Assembly: GCF_002135345.1 (NCBI RefSeq)
Contig: NZ_NEGI01000001.1
Location: 248,001 to 312,000 of the forward strand
Direction: 5' to 3'
Length of the DNA stretch: 64,000 nucleotides
DNA from: Acinetobacter sp. ANC 4648
Lineage (GTDB): Bacteria; Pseudomonadota; Gammaproteobacteria; Pseudomonadales; Moraxellaceae
In this document: piece after piece, positions 8,858 to 17,628 of the stretch
How the letters are laid out: every line of letters starts with the position of its first letter
Position numbering within the stretch: position 1 is the stretch's first letter
The notes under the pieces: generated by a model
What the model saw: the letters and a program-made list of their open reading frames with translations, nothing else
What the model was told of the DNA's origin: nothing
Database searches by the model: none
Made by a program: the position numbers and the translations under genes

Positions 8858-9238
8858 TTATTTTGTATTAAGAATAAATTGAAATACATAAAAACCGATG
8901 GCTAAACACAACACACCAACCGTGACACTCGATACCGTATACGCCAGTGCGATCGGTAAATGTCCCTGACGGAGTAACTGAAAAGTCTCCAATCCAAAAC
9001 TTGAAAATGTGGTAAAGCCACCTAAAACGCCCACCATAAAGAATAAACGTGTTTCATTCATTAGGATAGAATAGCGCTGCGTCAATGCAAAAAATATTCC
9101 TGCCAAGAAGCAACCCAACAAATTGACAAACCACGTTGTCCATGGAAATAAGCTTAAGGGTTTAGCAATAAGTAAGCCTGCACCATAACGCAAACATGCA
9201 CCCATTGCACCACCACAAGCGATTAAAAGCCAATTCAT
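8858..9238 (-). CDS. crcB: Fluoride channel CrcB/Fluc
   Basis: CrcB forms a dual-topology dimeric channel that expels fluoride. The 126 residues contain four hydrophobic segments and the family motifs GGAMGACLRYG (residues 9-19), a WTTWFVNLLGC segment with the conserved asparagine, and VLGGFTTFSSF (about 71-81), the phenylalanine-box and Na+ site region. GAGGAG precedes the ATG at about 10 bases. I searched the upstream 160 bases for the fluoride riboswitch and found no convincing match. Confidence 0.93.
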   Translation of the reverse strand: MNWLLIACGGAMGACLRYGAGLLIAKPLSLFPWTTWFVNLLGCFLAGIFFALTQRYSILMNETRLFFMVGVLGGFTTFSSFGLETFQLLRQGHLPIALAYTVSSVTVGVLCLAIGFYVFQFILNTK

Positions 9239-9435
9239 GCACTACTTACTCCTCTTGTCTATAAATCTTGTTTGATCCAGCATTGATGTAAACCAGTCAT
9301 CGTCAAATTTAATCGATGTACCATGACTAAGTAAAATCAGCGTATTCTGAATGAGAATTTATCCTACGCTTTCTAATGTCTGTTCCAAGCATTTTTAGTT
9401 ATGATGCTTAGTTAAAATGGAAAGGAATTAAATTC

Positions 9436-9774
9436 ATGACTCAAGAATTACTGAAACAACTTCAATCTGGCACAGCAAAATTTGCCGATGTGATTGCATT
9501 TATTGATGCACGTTATCATCACACACCAACTGCATTTAGTAATGGCCAGCAACACAACGCTGCTACTGAAAACCAAGGCAGTGCGAAAGTTTTTTCATTC
9601 GCTCAATTGAATAACTTGGATCGATCACAAACCTTAAGCCTCTTTGCAGAACATTATGCCGCTGTATTGGCAACACCTGAAGCAACTGATCATCAAAACA
9701 TCCGCCAATTTATGCAACATGGATGGGATGGAATTAGAATTAAATTTGAGGGTTCAGCTTTAACAGCGAAATAA
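9436..9774 (+). CDS. HopJ type III effector family protein
   Basis: The 112 residues match the HopJ family (PF08888): FADVIAFIDARYHHTPTAF in the first third, then NQGSAKVFSFAQL, then LFAEHYAAVL and a final IRQFMQHGWDGIRF-like segment. The name comes from a Pseudomonas syringae effector, but members are widespread in free-living bacteria without type III secretion, so a housekeeping role is more likely; it is unknown. AAAGGAA lies 12-13 bases before the ATG. It is divergent from crcB. An unusually stable hairpin follows at 9808-9841. Confidence 0.85.
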   Translation: MTQELLKQLQSGTAKFADVIAFIDARYHHTPTAFSNGQQHNAATENQGSAKVFSFAQLNNLDRSQTLSLFAEHYAAVLATPEATDHQNIRQFMQHGWDGIRIKFEGSALTAK

Positions 9775-9807
9775 ATTCTCTCACTAAACTAGAGATGATT
9801 CAGTCAC

Positions 9808-9841
9808 ACGTGAAAGACGACATACATATCGTCTTTCACGT
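9808..9841. repeat. Perfect 13-bp inverted repeat without T tract
   Basis: Bases 9808-9820 pair perfectly with 9829-9841 across an 8-base loop (CATACATA). It lies 33 bases after the hopJ-like stop and 89 bases before the end of the converging GFA gene. Neither side carries a T run, so it is not a textbook intrinsic terminator; it could act as a 3'-end stabilising or processing hairpin. Confidence 0.75.
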
Positions 9842-9930
9842 ACCAAATATAGTCAAGACAGCAGTTATTTTAATATTTCTAATAAAACTATTATTGATTA
9901 AACACTCAAATTCAGAACAAAACTATCGAA

Positions 9931-10341
9931 TTATGGTCGTTCATCATACTGCGCTAAACCATCACAAATGGTATCCCACTCTGCCATTGAAGCTACAAAA
10001 ATATGCTGTGTCGGTTTATGCTCTAGAGGCGTATCTAATGTCCCTATACGCAAGCGATACGTATCCGGTGTTTCAGCTTTAATACTCATAATTGGTGAAG
10101 CACACTCACTACAGAAACAACGTTGAGTTGTTGCCGTTGACTGATATTTTTTCAGTAAATGCTCACCTTGTAGCAGCTTAAAATCTGCTTTTTGAATTGG
10201 TGCATTGGTTGCAAAAGCAGATCCATTGGCTTTACGGCAACGTTGACAATGGCACTGGACAATATCACCGATTTCGCCATGAATTTCATAACGTATACCG
10301 CCACACAAACAACTTCCTGTATACAATTTTTCTTGAGCCAT
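9931..10341 (-). CDS. GFA/CENP-V family zinc protein
   Basis: A 136-residue protein of the glutathione-dependent formaldehyde-activating enzyme (GFA) fold. Zinc-ligand cysteines are visible in CLCGGIRY, CHCQRCRKANGSAF and CFCSECASP, in the family order. Most members are not proven to act on S-hydroxymethylglutathione, so the enzyme name should be used with care. The start at ATG 10341 is preferred because an AGAGAG ribosome site precedes it; an in-frame GTG at 10380 would extend it. It follows the flavoprotein gene on the same strand. Confidence 0.85.
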   Translation of the reverse strand: MAQEKLYTGSCLCGGIRYEIHGEIGDIVQCHCQRCRKANGSAFATNAPIQKADFKLLQGEHLLKKYQSTATTQRCFCSECASPIMSIKAETPDTYRLRIGTLDTPLEHKPTQHIFVASMAEWDTICDGLAQYDERP

Positions 10342-10385
10342 CAAGGTCTCTCTTTTATAAGTAGAGAATGAAATTAGCACAATTT

Positions 10386-10418
10386 AGCCAGTTCAATAAA
10401 AATTGAACTGGCTTTTTT
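10386..10418 (+). terminator. Strong hairpin whose T tract faces the + strand
   Basis: A perfect 12-bp stem AGCCAGTTCAAT/ATTGAACTGGCT with an AAAA loop is followed by TTTTTT on the + strand. Both flanking genes are on the - strand, and on that strand the hairpin has no T run. It would stop antisense (+) transcription before it enters the flavoprotein gene, or act weakly for the flavoprotein transcript, whose stop codon overlaps the T tract. Confidence 0.5.
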
Positions 10419-11622
10419 AAATTTTATGAGCCAAATATTGATGTACACCCTCAGCTGCTGCACGCCCAGTTGCAAAACACGCTGTCAATAAATATCCACC
10501 CGTCGGTGCATCCCAATCCAACATTTCACCACAACAAAAAATATATGGATTAGACTTCAATTGTAACCGTTCTGTCAGTACATCTTGTTTAACACCACCA
10601 GCACAACTAATCGCTTCATCAATCGGACGGAAACCGTCGAAATCAACTATAAGGTTTTTAATCTGTTTGGCTAAACTGTCAGGTTGGTTCCAAACTGATT
10701 TATCTACCAACTCACGGACTAAACCAGCTTTGACCTGATCCAAACCCGCTTTTCGCCAGACATTACTGAGTGATTGTTTTTTCGATGGTTGTAATTTCTT
10801 CGCTAACTGCTCAATGCTTTGATCTGGTAATAGGTCTAAATATAGTTGCATTGGTTGTTGATTTTTAATCCGTTCACGCAATGCTCGACCTTGTTTATAA
10901 ATCAAACCACTTTCCAAACCATAATGGCTAATTACAATATCCCCAGCAGTTTTATGTTGCGGATACACCCAAGCGTCTACACGCTTTAACGGTTCACCAA
11001 AAAGAGGCTGCATAAACGAAGACCAAACTCGTTCAACACCAGCATTGCTAGCTTGAAATGGCTCAAGTTCAGATTGACTGAGCCAGTGTTGCCATGCACC
11101 ATCACTACCTAATTTTGACCAAGAAACGGCGCCACAAGCTAAAATAATGGCATCAAAATCTTGCTCATACTCTAAATTTTGAGCTAAATTTTTAATTTTT
11201 AAGGTTTGATGATTTAAATCTAAAATCTGATGCCGATAATGAAATTGGACTTGTTGTTCCACAAGACGCTTTAACCACGCTCGAAGTAAAGGCGCTGCTT
11301 TCATTTCAACTGGAAAAATACGACCAGAACTCCCCACATAAGAAGTAATACCTAAATCCTGCATCCAATTTTGAATCCAGCCTGCATCCCATTTTTTAAT
11401 CCACGGTGTTAACCATTCCACTTGATCATAACGCTGTACAAATTCTTGAATCGGCTCTGCATGTGAAATATTTAAACCCGTTTTTCCAGCCATTAAAAAT
11501 TTACGAGCAGCAGAAGGTTTTTGCTCAAACACATGCACATCATAATTGAACTGACTTAGCACTTCTGCGGCCATCAAACCAGCAGGGCCAGCGCCAATAA
11601 TGGCAATGCTTTTATTCGGCAT
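10417..11622 (-). CDS. TIGR03862-type NAD(P)/FAD-dependent oxidoreductase (BaiN/HI0933-like)
   Basis: A 401-residue flavoprotein. The dinucleotide-binding motif IAIIGAGPAGLMAAEV is at residues 6-21, followed by the subfamily mark KFLMAGKTGLNISHAEP near residues 42-58. The C-terminal FAD-binding signature is in CAGGVKQDV...CGEMLDWDAPTGGYLL. This matches the HI0933-like family, TIGR03862 branch; the physiological substrate is unknown. Its start overlaps the end of the upstream TrmB-like gene by 11 bases, so the two are translationally linked. Confidence 0.88.
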   Translation of the reverse strand: MPNKSIAIIGAGPAGLMAAEVLSQFNYDVHVFEQKPSAARKFLMAGKTGLNISHAEPIQEFVQRYDQVEWLTPWIKKWDAGWIQNWMQDLGITSYVGSSGRIFPVEMKAAPLLRAWLKRLVEQQVQFHYRHQILDLNHQTLKIKNLAQNLEYEQDFDAIILACGAVSWSKLGSDGAWQHWLSQSELEPFQASNAGVERVWSSFMQPLFGEPLKRVDAWVYPQHKTAGDIVISHYGLESGLIYKQGRALRERIKNQQPMQLYLDLLPDQSIEQLAKKLQPSKKQSLSNVWRKAGLDQVKAGLVRELVDKSVWNQPDSLAKQIKNLIVDFDGFRPIDEAISCAGGVKQDVLTERLQLKSNPYIFCCGEMLDWDAPTGGYLLTACFATGRAAAEGVHQYLAHKI

Positions 11623-12274
11623 CTACATTCTCTATAGCCGTTTTAACATTCAGGTCTTGCCCCTGTAATGGCTGAAACTCATCAAAACGAGTCCCATAGT
11701 TTTCGGGTTTAGTAATGATCAATTGCTGACATAACTCACCACGTTTTAAATATTTAATTTCAAAATGGGTCCGTGCTGAATCTTTCGCAATCAGCTGCTT
11801 TTCAAAAGGTAAATTCCAAACCTCTTTCAATTGTTGTTCTGCCTCAGCAATATATTCAGGAATATTACTAGCCAATGTAATAATGCCATTCACTTGTAAA
11901 CGTGACACTAGAAACTCAAAAAAAGGCATATTCAACCAGCGTTGGGCTGAATTATGTGGCTCAGGATTTGGATATAAAATAAAAATTTGTTGTACCTGAT
12001 TAGGATATAACGCATGCACTACCCATGGCAAAGCATCGACATGCAGTGTTGTTAAATTCTGTTGCCCTTCAATTTGATGTTGCTTTTGCATAGCCAAAAA
12101 CTTTTCACGGGTTCGCTCAACAGCAATCAACTTGAATTGAGGATTTTGCCCTGAAAATAATAAAGCGTGCTTCCCTTTTCCAGCACCGATTTCAACGCAC
12201 ACGGGCTTATTTTCAATCGGTTGAAAATCACGGGGAGCATGCATACGCTGTGCTTGAAATTGACGAATCGGCAT
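11612..12274 (-). CDS. TrmB-like SAM-dependent methyltransferase with altered motif
   Basis: A 220-residue Rossmann methyltransferase. SAM motif I is EIGAGKGKHA (about 28-37) and an acidic loop VERTREK follows, as in TrmB, the tRNA (guanine-46-N7) methyltransferase. The C-terminal TrmB motif is present in the form RTHFEIKYLKRGE. However, the diagnostic central motif, which in E. coli TrmB reads PDPWHKARHNKRR, is YPNPEPHNSAQRW here: the aspartate and the basic cluster are gone. It is therefore a divergent paralogue that may act on another substrate or have lost m7G activity. It overlaps the next gene by 11 bases. Confidence 0.75.
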   Translation of the reverse strand: MPIRQFQAQRMHAPRDFQPIENKPVCVEIGAGKGKHALLFSGQNPQFKLIAVERTREKFLAMQKQHQIEGQQNLTTLHVDALPWVVHALYPNQVQQIFILYPNPEPHNSAQRWLNMPFFEFLVSRLQVNGIITLASNIPEYIAEAEQQLKEVWNLPFEKQLIAKDSARTHFEIKYLKRGELCQQLIITKPENYGTRFDEFQPLQGQDLNVKTAIENVDAE

Positions 12275-12363
12275 AATCAGATCAAACTAGTAAAAATCTA
12301 CGCAAGTCTATCAACTCTTGACTGGCTTTCCTATTTTTTGCCTCTATTTTAAGGATATTCAGC

Positions 12364-12543
12364 ATGCCACGTACTTTTCCATGCCCAAGATGCGGACAAC
12401 AGACCACATGGGAAAATAATGAATTTCGCCCATTCTGTTCAGACCGTTGCAAATTAATTGATTTAGGTGCTTGGGCAAATGATGAATACACACTTCCAAC
12501 TCAAGATGCTCCAGCAGCAGATACAAGTGAATATGATGATTAA
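12364..12543 (+). CDS. yacG: DNA gyrase inhibitor YacG
   Basis: A 59-residue zinc protein that in E. coli binds GyrB and blocks DNA binding by gyrase. The zinc ligands are CPRC (residues 7-10) and CSDRC (25-29), followed by the conserved [10 protein letters not shown] segment, then an acidic tail. AAGGA lies 8-9 bases before the ATG. In many gammaproteobacteria yacG sits near coaE and pilD; here it stands alone, divergent from the TrmB-like gene. Confidence 0.93.
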   Translation: MPRTFPCPRCGQQTTWENNEFRPFCSDRCKLIDLGAWANDEYTLPTQDAPAADTSEYDD

Positions 12544-12954
12544 GTTTTAATGATGATTAAAAAAAATTACGCAATAGAAACAACAGATAATAAAGTGTTA
12601 CAGTTCCACCATATTAGCGAACTAATCTGCCCAGCATACTGAGAGTTCAATTCAATGACTCATAAAGTGATGAGGCAATTATGCTGAATTTAAAATGTAA
12701 TTTAGCTTTTTTATTCTCTTTAGATAAATCTTTCTCTATTTCGACTTTTGACTTTTTTAATCTTATTTTTACCTCCAATTACAATAACTGAATCAATCAA
12801 GCATTCTTGTCATATTCTTTTAAACGATCGCAAGTATTATTCATTATTATTTTCTTAAAAAGGAAAGAGCTGAATGGTTTATTTTGATCGCAAAAGATAT
12901 GTCTTTCATTGATTCTATTGTAATAAAACCAACATCAATCAGAAGATCATAATT
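12544..12954. other. Intergenic stretch, 411 bases, no gene supported
   Basis: Very AT-rich sequence between yacG and the 62-residue membrane protein gene. A 36-codon frame from ATG 12681 has AGG five bases upstream, but its phenylalanine-rich composition looks like translated AT-rich DNA. No RNA gene or strong hairpin was recognised. Confidence 0.5.
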
Positions 12955-13143
12955 ATGATTAGTTATAAAACTCTCATTTCAATTACTGCAATTTTTTTTC
13001 TACTCAGCCTAAGTTTTGCTGTATTAGGTTTTTATACAACTGACTATTCACTCATGACGATTGCACTTTTATTCGCAATTGCTGGATTGCTTTTCAAAGC
13101 AGAAATGAAAGGGCGATTACACAACCCTTTCAATGAAAAGTAA
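12955..13143 (+). CDS. Small two-helix membrane protein, 62 residues
   Basis: The ATG at 12955 is preceded by AGAAG about 9 bases upstream. The product has two hydrophobic helices (about residues 6-27 and 33-48) joined by a short polar turn (YTTDYS) and ends in a basic, polar tail (KGRLHNPFNEK), so both ends should face the cytoplasm. I do not recognise a family. It is convergent with the MBL hydrolase gene, 24 bases away. Confidence 0.6.
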   Translation: MISYKTLISITAIFFLLSLSFAVLGFYTTDYSLMTIALLFAIAGLLFKAEMKGRLHNPFNEK

Positions 13144-13167
13144 ACTCATCATACAAGTACTTTTCAA

Positions 13168-13812
13168 TTAACCCGCTTTTCCTGCAACAAATGGATTAAA
13201 TTGCTTTTCATAACCAATCGTGCTCATAGGGCCATGTCCAGAAATAAATTGCGTTTCATCCGGTAAACTAAAGCATTCTCGTCGAATGGACTCGATGAGC
13301 TGTTCATGATTTCCTTTTGGAAAATCCGTTCGTCCAATTGATCCTTTAAATAACACGTCCCCTGTCCAAAGCACGCCATACTTTTGATTATAAAAAATTA
13401 CATGACCTGGTGTATGGCCTGGTGCAAAACGGACTTCAAATTCTTCCTCACCTAACTTTAAAACTTCACCACCTTCTAACCATTGATCAACTTTGACTGG
13501 CTCGGGAATGGGGAAACCATAACGTGCAGAAACTTCCTGAATCATCTCTAACCAGAATTGATCTTCTTTATGTGGTCCAATAACGGGTACATGCCATTCA
13601 TTCACTAAAGCACCCACTGCACCAGCATGATCTAAATGCCCATGGGTTAACCATAATGCTTTAACGGTTAAACCTAGTTCTTCAACTTCTTTTTTTAACT
13701 TCTCAGGTTCACCACCAGCATCAATTAAAACAGCTTCTTTACTTTCTGAATCCCAAATAATTGAACAGTTTTGAGCAAATGCGGTCACGGGGACAATTTT
13801 GACTTGCAACAT
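13168..13812 (-). CDS. MBL-fold metallo-hydrolase, glyoxalase II-like (YcbL type)
   Basis: A 214-residue metallo-beta-lactamase-fold hydrolase. The metal-binding motif THGHLDHAGA gives H57, H59, D61 and H62; further ligands are in FAPGHTPGH (about 128-136), WTGDVLF and SGHGPMS. The size and the lack of the HAGH substrate domain fit the short YcbL-type glyoxalase II relatives, which can hydrolyse glutathione thioesters, although the true substrate is unproven. It starts 15 bases after the hemH stop and is probably co-transcribed with it. Confidence 0.88.
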   Translation of the reverse strand: MLQVKIVPVTAFAQNCSIIWDSESKEAVLIDAGGEPEKLKKEVEELGLTVKALWLTHGHLDHAGAVGALVNEWHVPVIGPHKEDQFWLEMIQEVSARYGFPIPEPVKVDQWLEGGEVLKLGEEEFEVRFAPGHTPGHVIFYNQKYGVLWTGDVLFKGSIGRTDFPKGNHEQLIESIRRECFSLPDETQFISGHGPMSTIGYEKQFNPFVAGKAG

Positions 13813-13827
13813 GTTATTTCCTCAAAT

Positions 13828-14844
13828 TCAAGCTTCGCTTGCCAACGTAATTTTTAACGCATCTAATTGCGATTGAACCAATTTCGCCAATAATTCAATA
13901 TGATCATCTCGACTATTTAAAGCAGGAATATAAGCATAACTTTGTCCACCTGAGTTTAAAAATAGTGCAGAATTCTGAATTGCTAATTCTTCTAAAGTTT
14001 CCAAACAATCTGCTGAAAAAGCGGGACTCATAATTTGAACAGAACGTATGCCTTGCTCAGCCCAATTTTTGAGAATTTGATCGGTATAAGGTTTCACCCA
14101 CTCTTGCTTACCAAATCGTGACTGAAAACTAATTGCCCACTGATCCTCTTTCAACTGTAGAGCTGCTGCTACTTTTTGTGCAGTGATATGACAACGCTCA
14201 GCATAGGGGTCGCCTTTGTCTGCATAGGGTTGCGGAATACCATGAAAAGACATCAATAATTTTTCAGCTTGACCATGTTCCAATTGATATTCTTTAACGC
14301 TATTGACCAAAGCTTGAATAAATAATGGGTGCTGATAATAATCTCGAATGATACTTAGGCCCGGAAGATTACGCTGTTGTAATGTCCATTTTGCTAAAGC
14401 ATCGTACAGTGGTGCGGTCGATGTTGCTGAAAATTGGGGAAATAATGGCAGTAAAACAAGATGGTCATAATGTATTTGCTTTGCTTGCGTTAAAACCTGA
14501 TCTATACCAGGATTTCCATAAGTCATGGCGGGAACAATATGAAGATCAAATTCAGCATTTTTAGACTTCAGCTGCAAAGCGATCTGCTGTACCTGTTGCT
14601 TTAAAATTTCTCGCATTGGCGAGTCTTCTGACCAAATTTCTGCATATGCTTTGGTCACATATTTAGGCCGAAATGGTAAGACAAAGCCATACAAAATGAT
14701 TTTCCAAAGTAACTTTGGAATTTCAATAACACGCTGATCCGATAAAAACTGGGCTAAAAAACGACGTACTGCTGCAACACTTGGCTCATCTGGCGTACCT
14801 AAGTTCGCAACAATTACCAAGACTTTGGGTTTTGAACAAGACAT
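13828..14844 (-). CDS. hemH: Ferrochelatase
   Basis: HemH inserts Fe2+ into protoporphyrin IX, the last step of heme b synthesis. The 338 residues show the N-terminal [12 protein letters not shown] motif, the active-site histidine in [12 protein letters not shown] (near 200) and the second conserved acidic segment [14 protein letters not shown] (about 280-293). The ATG at 14844 is taken as start; an in-frame TTG directly before it is the alternative. AAGG lies about 13 bases upstream, a rather long spacing. The MBL hydrolase gene follows. Confidence 0.95.
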   Translation of the reverse strand: MSCSKPKVLVIVANLGTPDEPSVAAVRRFLAQFLSDQRVIEIPKLLWKIILYGFVLPFRPKYVTKAYAEIWSEDSPMREILKQQVQQIALQLKSKNAEFDLHIVPAMTYGNPGIDQVLTQAKQIHYDHLVLLPLFPQFSATSTAPLYDALAKWTLQQRNLPGLSIIRDYYQHPLFIQALVNSVKEYQLEHGQAEKLLMSFHGIPQPYADKGDPYAERCHITAQKVAAALQLKEDQWAISFQSRFGKQEWVKPYTDQILKNWAEQGIRSVQIMSPAFSADCLETLEELAIQNSALFLNSGGQSYAYIPALNSRDDHIELLAKLVQSQLDALKITLASEA

Positions 14845-14929
14845 CAATTCACATCAACCTTACTAGATCTCAGTATGTGATAGTACTTTATCTCGACTGC
14901 TAAACAAAATAGCTCGATTGAATTTTGTT

Positions 14930-15946
14930 TTAGATGATTGTGCTACGCTTCCCAATCAATTGAATACTCTCAATTGACTTTAAGCCTTTATCAGTCATTT
15001 TCCACAACATACGCTGACGATCATCTCGCCCAATAGGAGTGATCCATTCATTATTGCGCATTTGTTGCTTAATAGTATGCAGCGCACGAATATTAATCTG
15101 TGCTCGTGCAACTGCATGTGCTCTTGGCATTAGCAATTGTGCATCGCTTAATCCTTTGGTATTTAAATAATCATTTAATACTTTAGAAAAAAATTCTTCG
15201 GGTAAAGGTTCTTTAAAATCTTGAGATAAAATTTTCACCAGCTCAAACCATGTCGTTTCTCGAGTAGGATTTAACTCTTTAAAATTTCCATCCTGATAAG
15301 CATGTATCCGATAATCAAAATTAAATATTTCATTAATTGATACCTTAGGCAAAGTTAAAAAAGGATCTGCTTCTTTCTTCCCTTGATCAATTTTGCTGCG
15401 GGCTAGCTGAGACTTTAAGTTGTCAATTTCATCTTGTAAAACTTGTATGTTTTGTGGCCTAACCCACCCTACGACTGGATTACGCTCAAGCATTTGTGGC
15501 ATATAGGAACGTACTGCGAGTTCTAAATCTCTCAGCGTTCGATAACACACCACTTGTTCAACTTCTTTTTGTAATTGATGTCTAAAGTCTTCAAATTTTT
15601 CTTTTAATCCAGACTTCTGCTCTTGTAGCTCTACATCTCTAGCCTCAGGTTTTTCATGCATAAAAACAATGATTGGCTTTTGCTTAGTGACAGCATAAAT
15701 ATATTCTAAGTGCATATATCCCACACCCGAAACCGATTGCTCTCCATACTGACTGCCTAATAGCAACAATACGTAATCACAATCGTCAATTTGACGACGG
15801 GCAAAAGCGGTACTTAATGGAGTTCGTTGTTCGAGCCCCCACGAAAAAAATCCCATGCCAATTAATGTTTGGGAAACTACCATTCTTTCAGGCTGCATTT
15901 CTTTGCCTGATGTTGTAATAAATACTTGATATCGCTTATCGAGCAT
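14930..15946 (-). CDS. DUF4062 domain protein
   Basis: The first about 95 residues match DUF4062: RYQVFITTSGKEMQPER, then the IDDCDYVLLLLGSQYG segment and GYMHLEYIYAVTKQKPI. This is a small alpha/beta domain with a Toll/interleukin-receptor-like layout, often fused to large NTPases in other organisms. Here it is followed by a charged coiled-coil-like region (about 105-190) and a C-terminal domain of about 130 residues I do not recognise, possibly a winged helix (TPIGRDDRQRMLWKMTDKG). The start at ATG 15946 has AGG 7 bases upstream; an ATG at 15967 is possible. It lies alone between hemH and murI. Function unknown. Confidence 0.78.
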   Translation of the reverse strand: MLDKRYQVFITTSGKEMQPERMVVSQTLIGMGFFSWGLEQRTPLSTAFARRQIDDCDYVLLLLGSQYGEQSVSGVGYMHLEYIYAVTKQKPIIVFMHEKPEARDVELQEQKSGLKEKFEDFRHQLQKEVEQVVCYRTLRDLELAVRSYMPQMLERNPVVGWVRPQNIQVLQDEIDNLKSQLARSKIDQGKKEADPFLTLPKVSINEIFNFDYRIHAYQDGNFKELNPTRETTWFELVKILSQDFKEPLPEEFFSKVLNDYLNTKGLSDAQLLMPRAHAVARAQINIRALHTIKQQMRNNEWITPIGRDDRQRMLWKMTDKGLKSIESIQLIGKRSTII

Positions 15947-16057
15947 AGGAAGACCTATTCCATACATATAATTAAAATCATCCCCAAATGGATTTTAGAA
16001 TTACATGCCCTACACTAATTTAAAAAAATAATATGAAACAATTGTATGCTGAACTAT

Positions 16058-16936
16058 TTAGTTCAGTTTATCAACAATATTTTCAATTGACCATGAAATA
16101 TCTGGATGAATCAAATGCGATACAATTAACTTCAATTCATTTGCATTATTTCCACTCACAAAACACTTTAATCTTATTCTTGGTTTTTGAAACGATTCTG
16201 ATATTAACTCATTTTTAATTAAAATGCGTGCCGTTTGTCTTGCGACTGCAATTCCTGAATCGATCAAAGTTAAGTCGTCTTGATAGATGGCCTGAATCGT
16301 TTCTTTTAAATAAGGATAATGCGTACAACCGAGCACTAAATAATCTGCACCCTGCCCTACAACTGGATCTAATACAGTTTTTAAGCTGGCAATACACTCG
16401 GGACTTTTTTGCAATCCAGCTTCAATATAAGGAACCAAATCTAAGCAAGTCACGGTTAAAACCTTAACACCTGCAGGCTCTGCAAAATGCTCTATTACAT
16501 CATTAATCAGTTTACCCCGAAATGTCGCTGGTGTTGCCAACACTGAAACAACTTTAGATTGTGTTTGCAGCACAGCTGGTTTCAATGCAGGAACTAAACC
16601 TATGATGGGGAAATTTTCACCATAATGTTGGCGTAAGTAATCTAAACTAAATGCTGAAGCGGTATTACAGGCAACTACTGCAACTTTACAACCTTGACGA
16701 TATAACCATTCAATTGCATGTGCAGTCAGTTCACGAATCTCTTGATCATCGCGTGGACCATAGGGGACATGTGCAGTATCGGCATAATACACAATATGTT
16801 CATGAGGTAAATATCTAGCAATATCTTGCGCAATAGATAGGCCTCCTACACCTGAATCAAAAATTCCAATCGGCGCATCTGCCGATGCTTTCGGCATAGG
16901 CTCATTTAGCGGATATAGAGGAAAAATAGCGGTCAT
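16058..16936 (-). CDS. murI: Glutamate racemase
   Basis: MurI makes D-glutamate for peptidoglycan. The motif IGIFDSGVGGLS lies near residue 25, and the two catalytic cysteines are in VVACNTASA (near 92) and LGCTHYPYL (near 204). The length of about 292 residues is normal. The ATG at 16936 is used; the longer frame would begin with TTG at 16942. No strong ribosome site is visible. The 60-base gap to the DUF4062 start upstream of 16058 holds no recognisable terminator. Confidence 0.95.
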   Translation of the reverse strand: MTAIFPLYPLNEPMPKASADAPIGIFDSGVGGLSIAQDIARYLPHEHIVYYADTAHVPYGPRDDQEIRELTAHAIEWLYRQGCKVAVVACNTASAFSLDYLRQHYGENFPIIGLVPALKPAVLQTQSKVVSVLATPATFRGKLINDVIEHFAEPAGVKVLTVTCLDLVPYIEAGLQKSPECIASLKTVLDPVVGQGADYLVLGCTHYPYLKETIQAIYQDDLTLIDSGIAVARQTARILIKNELISESFQKPRIRLKCFVSGNNANELKLIVSHLIHPDISWSIENIVDKLN

Positions 16937-16980
16937 AGTCAATCAATCTGCGCGTCAAATTACCTTGTAAAGCTTAAACC

Positions 16981-17592
16981 TCAAGCACTCAATTGCAAGT
17001 GAAAATCACCACTTTGCAAAGATAAAATAGCATCCCCATGCTCATTCTCAAGCAATTCACCATACTCAATTAAATGAAAAAATGTATGCCTTTGAATTAA
17101 TGCATTTATTCCAAAACGTACATGTACATAAGGACGCATATTGCCAGCGTATTCACGCATAAAAATAGGATGCTCCTCATCAACAACAATCTCATCTTGG
17201 TGACTGGTTGTTAATTGTAAATATTTTTTACCATGAAGATCAATCTGTTCAACTTGATTGACCAATAGTGGCTCATCTTCCACTTCAATTTCAATTTGTT
17301 CAACAGGTGTTTTTAGGTAAAACTTTCCATCCTCTTTCCACAAGACTTTGCTAAACAAATCTAAAAGTGCTTGTCGCTTGATCAATTGACCTTGGTGCCA
17401 CCATTCTCCATTGGCTTTTACCGTCAAATCCATTTTGCCACAATGCTTTGGCTGCCACTGTGCTAAAGGGGGAATTGACCTTTTGTGACCCAACTGTGCA
17501 TCTTTTAAGTATTGTGCAATACTCATTAAGTTTTTATCATCACCCTTCGGCTGTTCTTGAGCCGCTGAGGTTGAATTATTTTGATTTACCAT
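16981..17592 (-). CDS. DUF1285 domain protein
   Basis: A 203-residue cytoplasmic protein matching DUF1285 (PF06938): HCGKMDLTVKANGEWWHQG, then the RQALLDLFSKVLW segment, FYLKTPVEQIEI, and the late motif HPIFMREYAGNMRPYVHVR. The first about 20 residues are polar and variable, and MSIAQYLKD at residue 23 is a possible alternative start. The function of the family is unknown. murI starts 45 bases downstream, so they may form one transcript. Upstream it is divergent from the ETF-QO gene. Confidence 0.85.
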   Translation of the reverse strand: MVNQNNSTSAAQEQPKGDDKNLMSIAQYLKDAQLGHKRSIPPLAQWQPKHCGKMDLTVKANGEWWHQGQLIKRQALLDLFSKVLWKEDGKFYLKTPVEQIEIEVEDEPLLVNQVEQIDLHGKKYLQLTTSHQDEIVVDEEHPIFMREYAGNMRPYVHVRFGINALIQRHTFFHLIEYGELLENEHGDAILSLQSGDFHLQLSA

Positions 17593-17628
17593 GGTTTATA
17601 CCTTGCTGACGAAAAAATAAAACGACTC

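Noticed and set aside
9239..9435. Fluoride riboswitch before crcB
   Set aside because: I looked for the conserved stem and pseudoknot sequence on the - strand between 9239 and 9400 and found no acceptable match.
9795..10082. 95-codon + strand frame
   Set aside because: Its second half is antisense to the GFA-family gene and the first half runs through the 13-bp hairpin; no ribosome site or protein-like composition.
10417..12274. Canonical trmB annotation
   Set aside because: The central TrmB motif is replaced, so I only call it TrmB-like.
12681..12791. 36-codon frame starting at ATG 12681 with an AGG upstream
   Set aside because: The composition (many Phe, Leu, Asn and Ser) is what random AT-rich DNA gives and no further support was found.
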